A stretch of DNA of 64,000 bases, taken from the NCBI RefSeq assembly GCF_028736035.1, contig NZ_CP117866.1, forward strand, positions 744,001 through 808,000, read 5' to 3'. This document shows positions 63,910 to 64,000 of this stretch, one piece after another. Under the pieces are notes generated by a model, which saw nothing but the letters and a program-made list of their open reading frames with translations, did no database searches and had not been told where the DNA came from. The number at the start of each line of letters is the position of its first letter. Positions within the stretch are counted from its first letter, which is position 1. This stretch comes from Streptomyces sp. T12. Its GTDB lineage: Bacteria; Actinomycetota; Actinomycetes; Streptomycetales; Streptomycetaceae. Position numbers and translations under genes: made by a program.

Positions 63910-64000
63910 TCAGGCCACGGATCCGGATGCCTTCTTGCGACGCAGCGCGTACAGGCCGGTACCGGCGACCGCCAGCGCGGCCACCCCGCCGGTGGTGACA
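63910..64000 (-). CDS. C-terminal end of a membrane-anchored surface protein (partial)
   Basis: Only the last 29 residues are in the window: VTTGGVAALAVAGTGLYAL followed by RRKKASGSVA. A hydrophobic span then a basic tail is the usual C-terminus of a sortase substrate or a membrane-anchored protein. The sorting motif itself would lie outside the window. It is encoded upstream of the sortase on the same strand, with a 116-bp gap (63794-63909) in which I see no gene. Confidence 0.6.
   Translation of the reverse strand, partial: VTTGGVAALAVAGTGLYALRRKKASGSVA

Overview
The window is high-GC DNA with Streptomyces-style coding: GTG/TTG starts, heavy third-position GC and many 1-4 bp gene overlaps. 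It reads as chromosomal sequence from a Streptomyces or close relative. No rRNA, tRNA, CRISPR array, transposase or phage gene was recognised.

Bases 1-1493 hold the 3' part of a GH15 glycosidase. Bases 1525-32539 form a complete-looking siderophore locus. It has an ornithine N5-monooxygenase and a formyltransferase on a shared iron box, and a lipoprotein receptor. A 20-kb operon follows (panD-like aspartate decarboxylase, MbtH-like protein, four NRPS genes). A salicylate synthase/MFS exporter/hydrolase operon and a salicyl-AMP ligase/FecCD/FecCD operon complete it. Five DmdR1/IdeR-type iron boxes cover all five transcription units. From domain order, condensation-domain subtype and specificity codes read by eye, the predicted product is salicyl-oxazoline (or thiazoline)-Ser-D-(formyl-hydroxy-Orn)-D-X-beta-Ala. 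X is the residue chosen by an A domain whose code I cannot assign. The class resembles known salicyl-oxazoline/hydroxamate siderophores such as cahuitamycins and madurastatins. No thioesterase domain and no uptake ATPase are present.

Bases 32542-36374 are a copper module: a secreted His-rich protein divergent from copZ-copA, with two CsoR-like palindromes between them. A secreted phospholipase A2 follows (36384-36836). Bases 36942-50744 hold two carbohydrate ABC importers (CUT1 type, without their own ATPases). The first comes with a Gfo/Idh/MocA dehydrogenase, a PmoA-family protein, a cupin and a DUF624-type membrane protein. The second comes with a cytoplasmic GH35 beta-galactosidase and a ROK repressor.

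Bases 50942-56200 carry a PolX/PHP DNA polymerase, a DegT-type aminotransferase, a CelD-like acetyltransferase and a methyltransferase. Bases 56298-60354 hold a compact three-gene operon of PLP enzymes: a fold-III decarboxylase, a cysteine-synthase-like enzyme fused to rhodanese, and a SufS-like desulfurase. It looks like an uncharacterised sulfur-handling pathway and is the least explained system here. The window ends with a VOC protein, htpG, a class F-type sortase, and the C-terminal end of a membrane-anchored surface protein.
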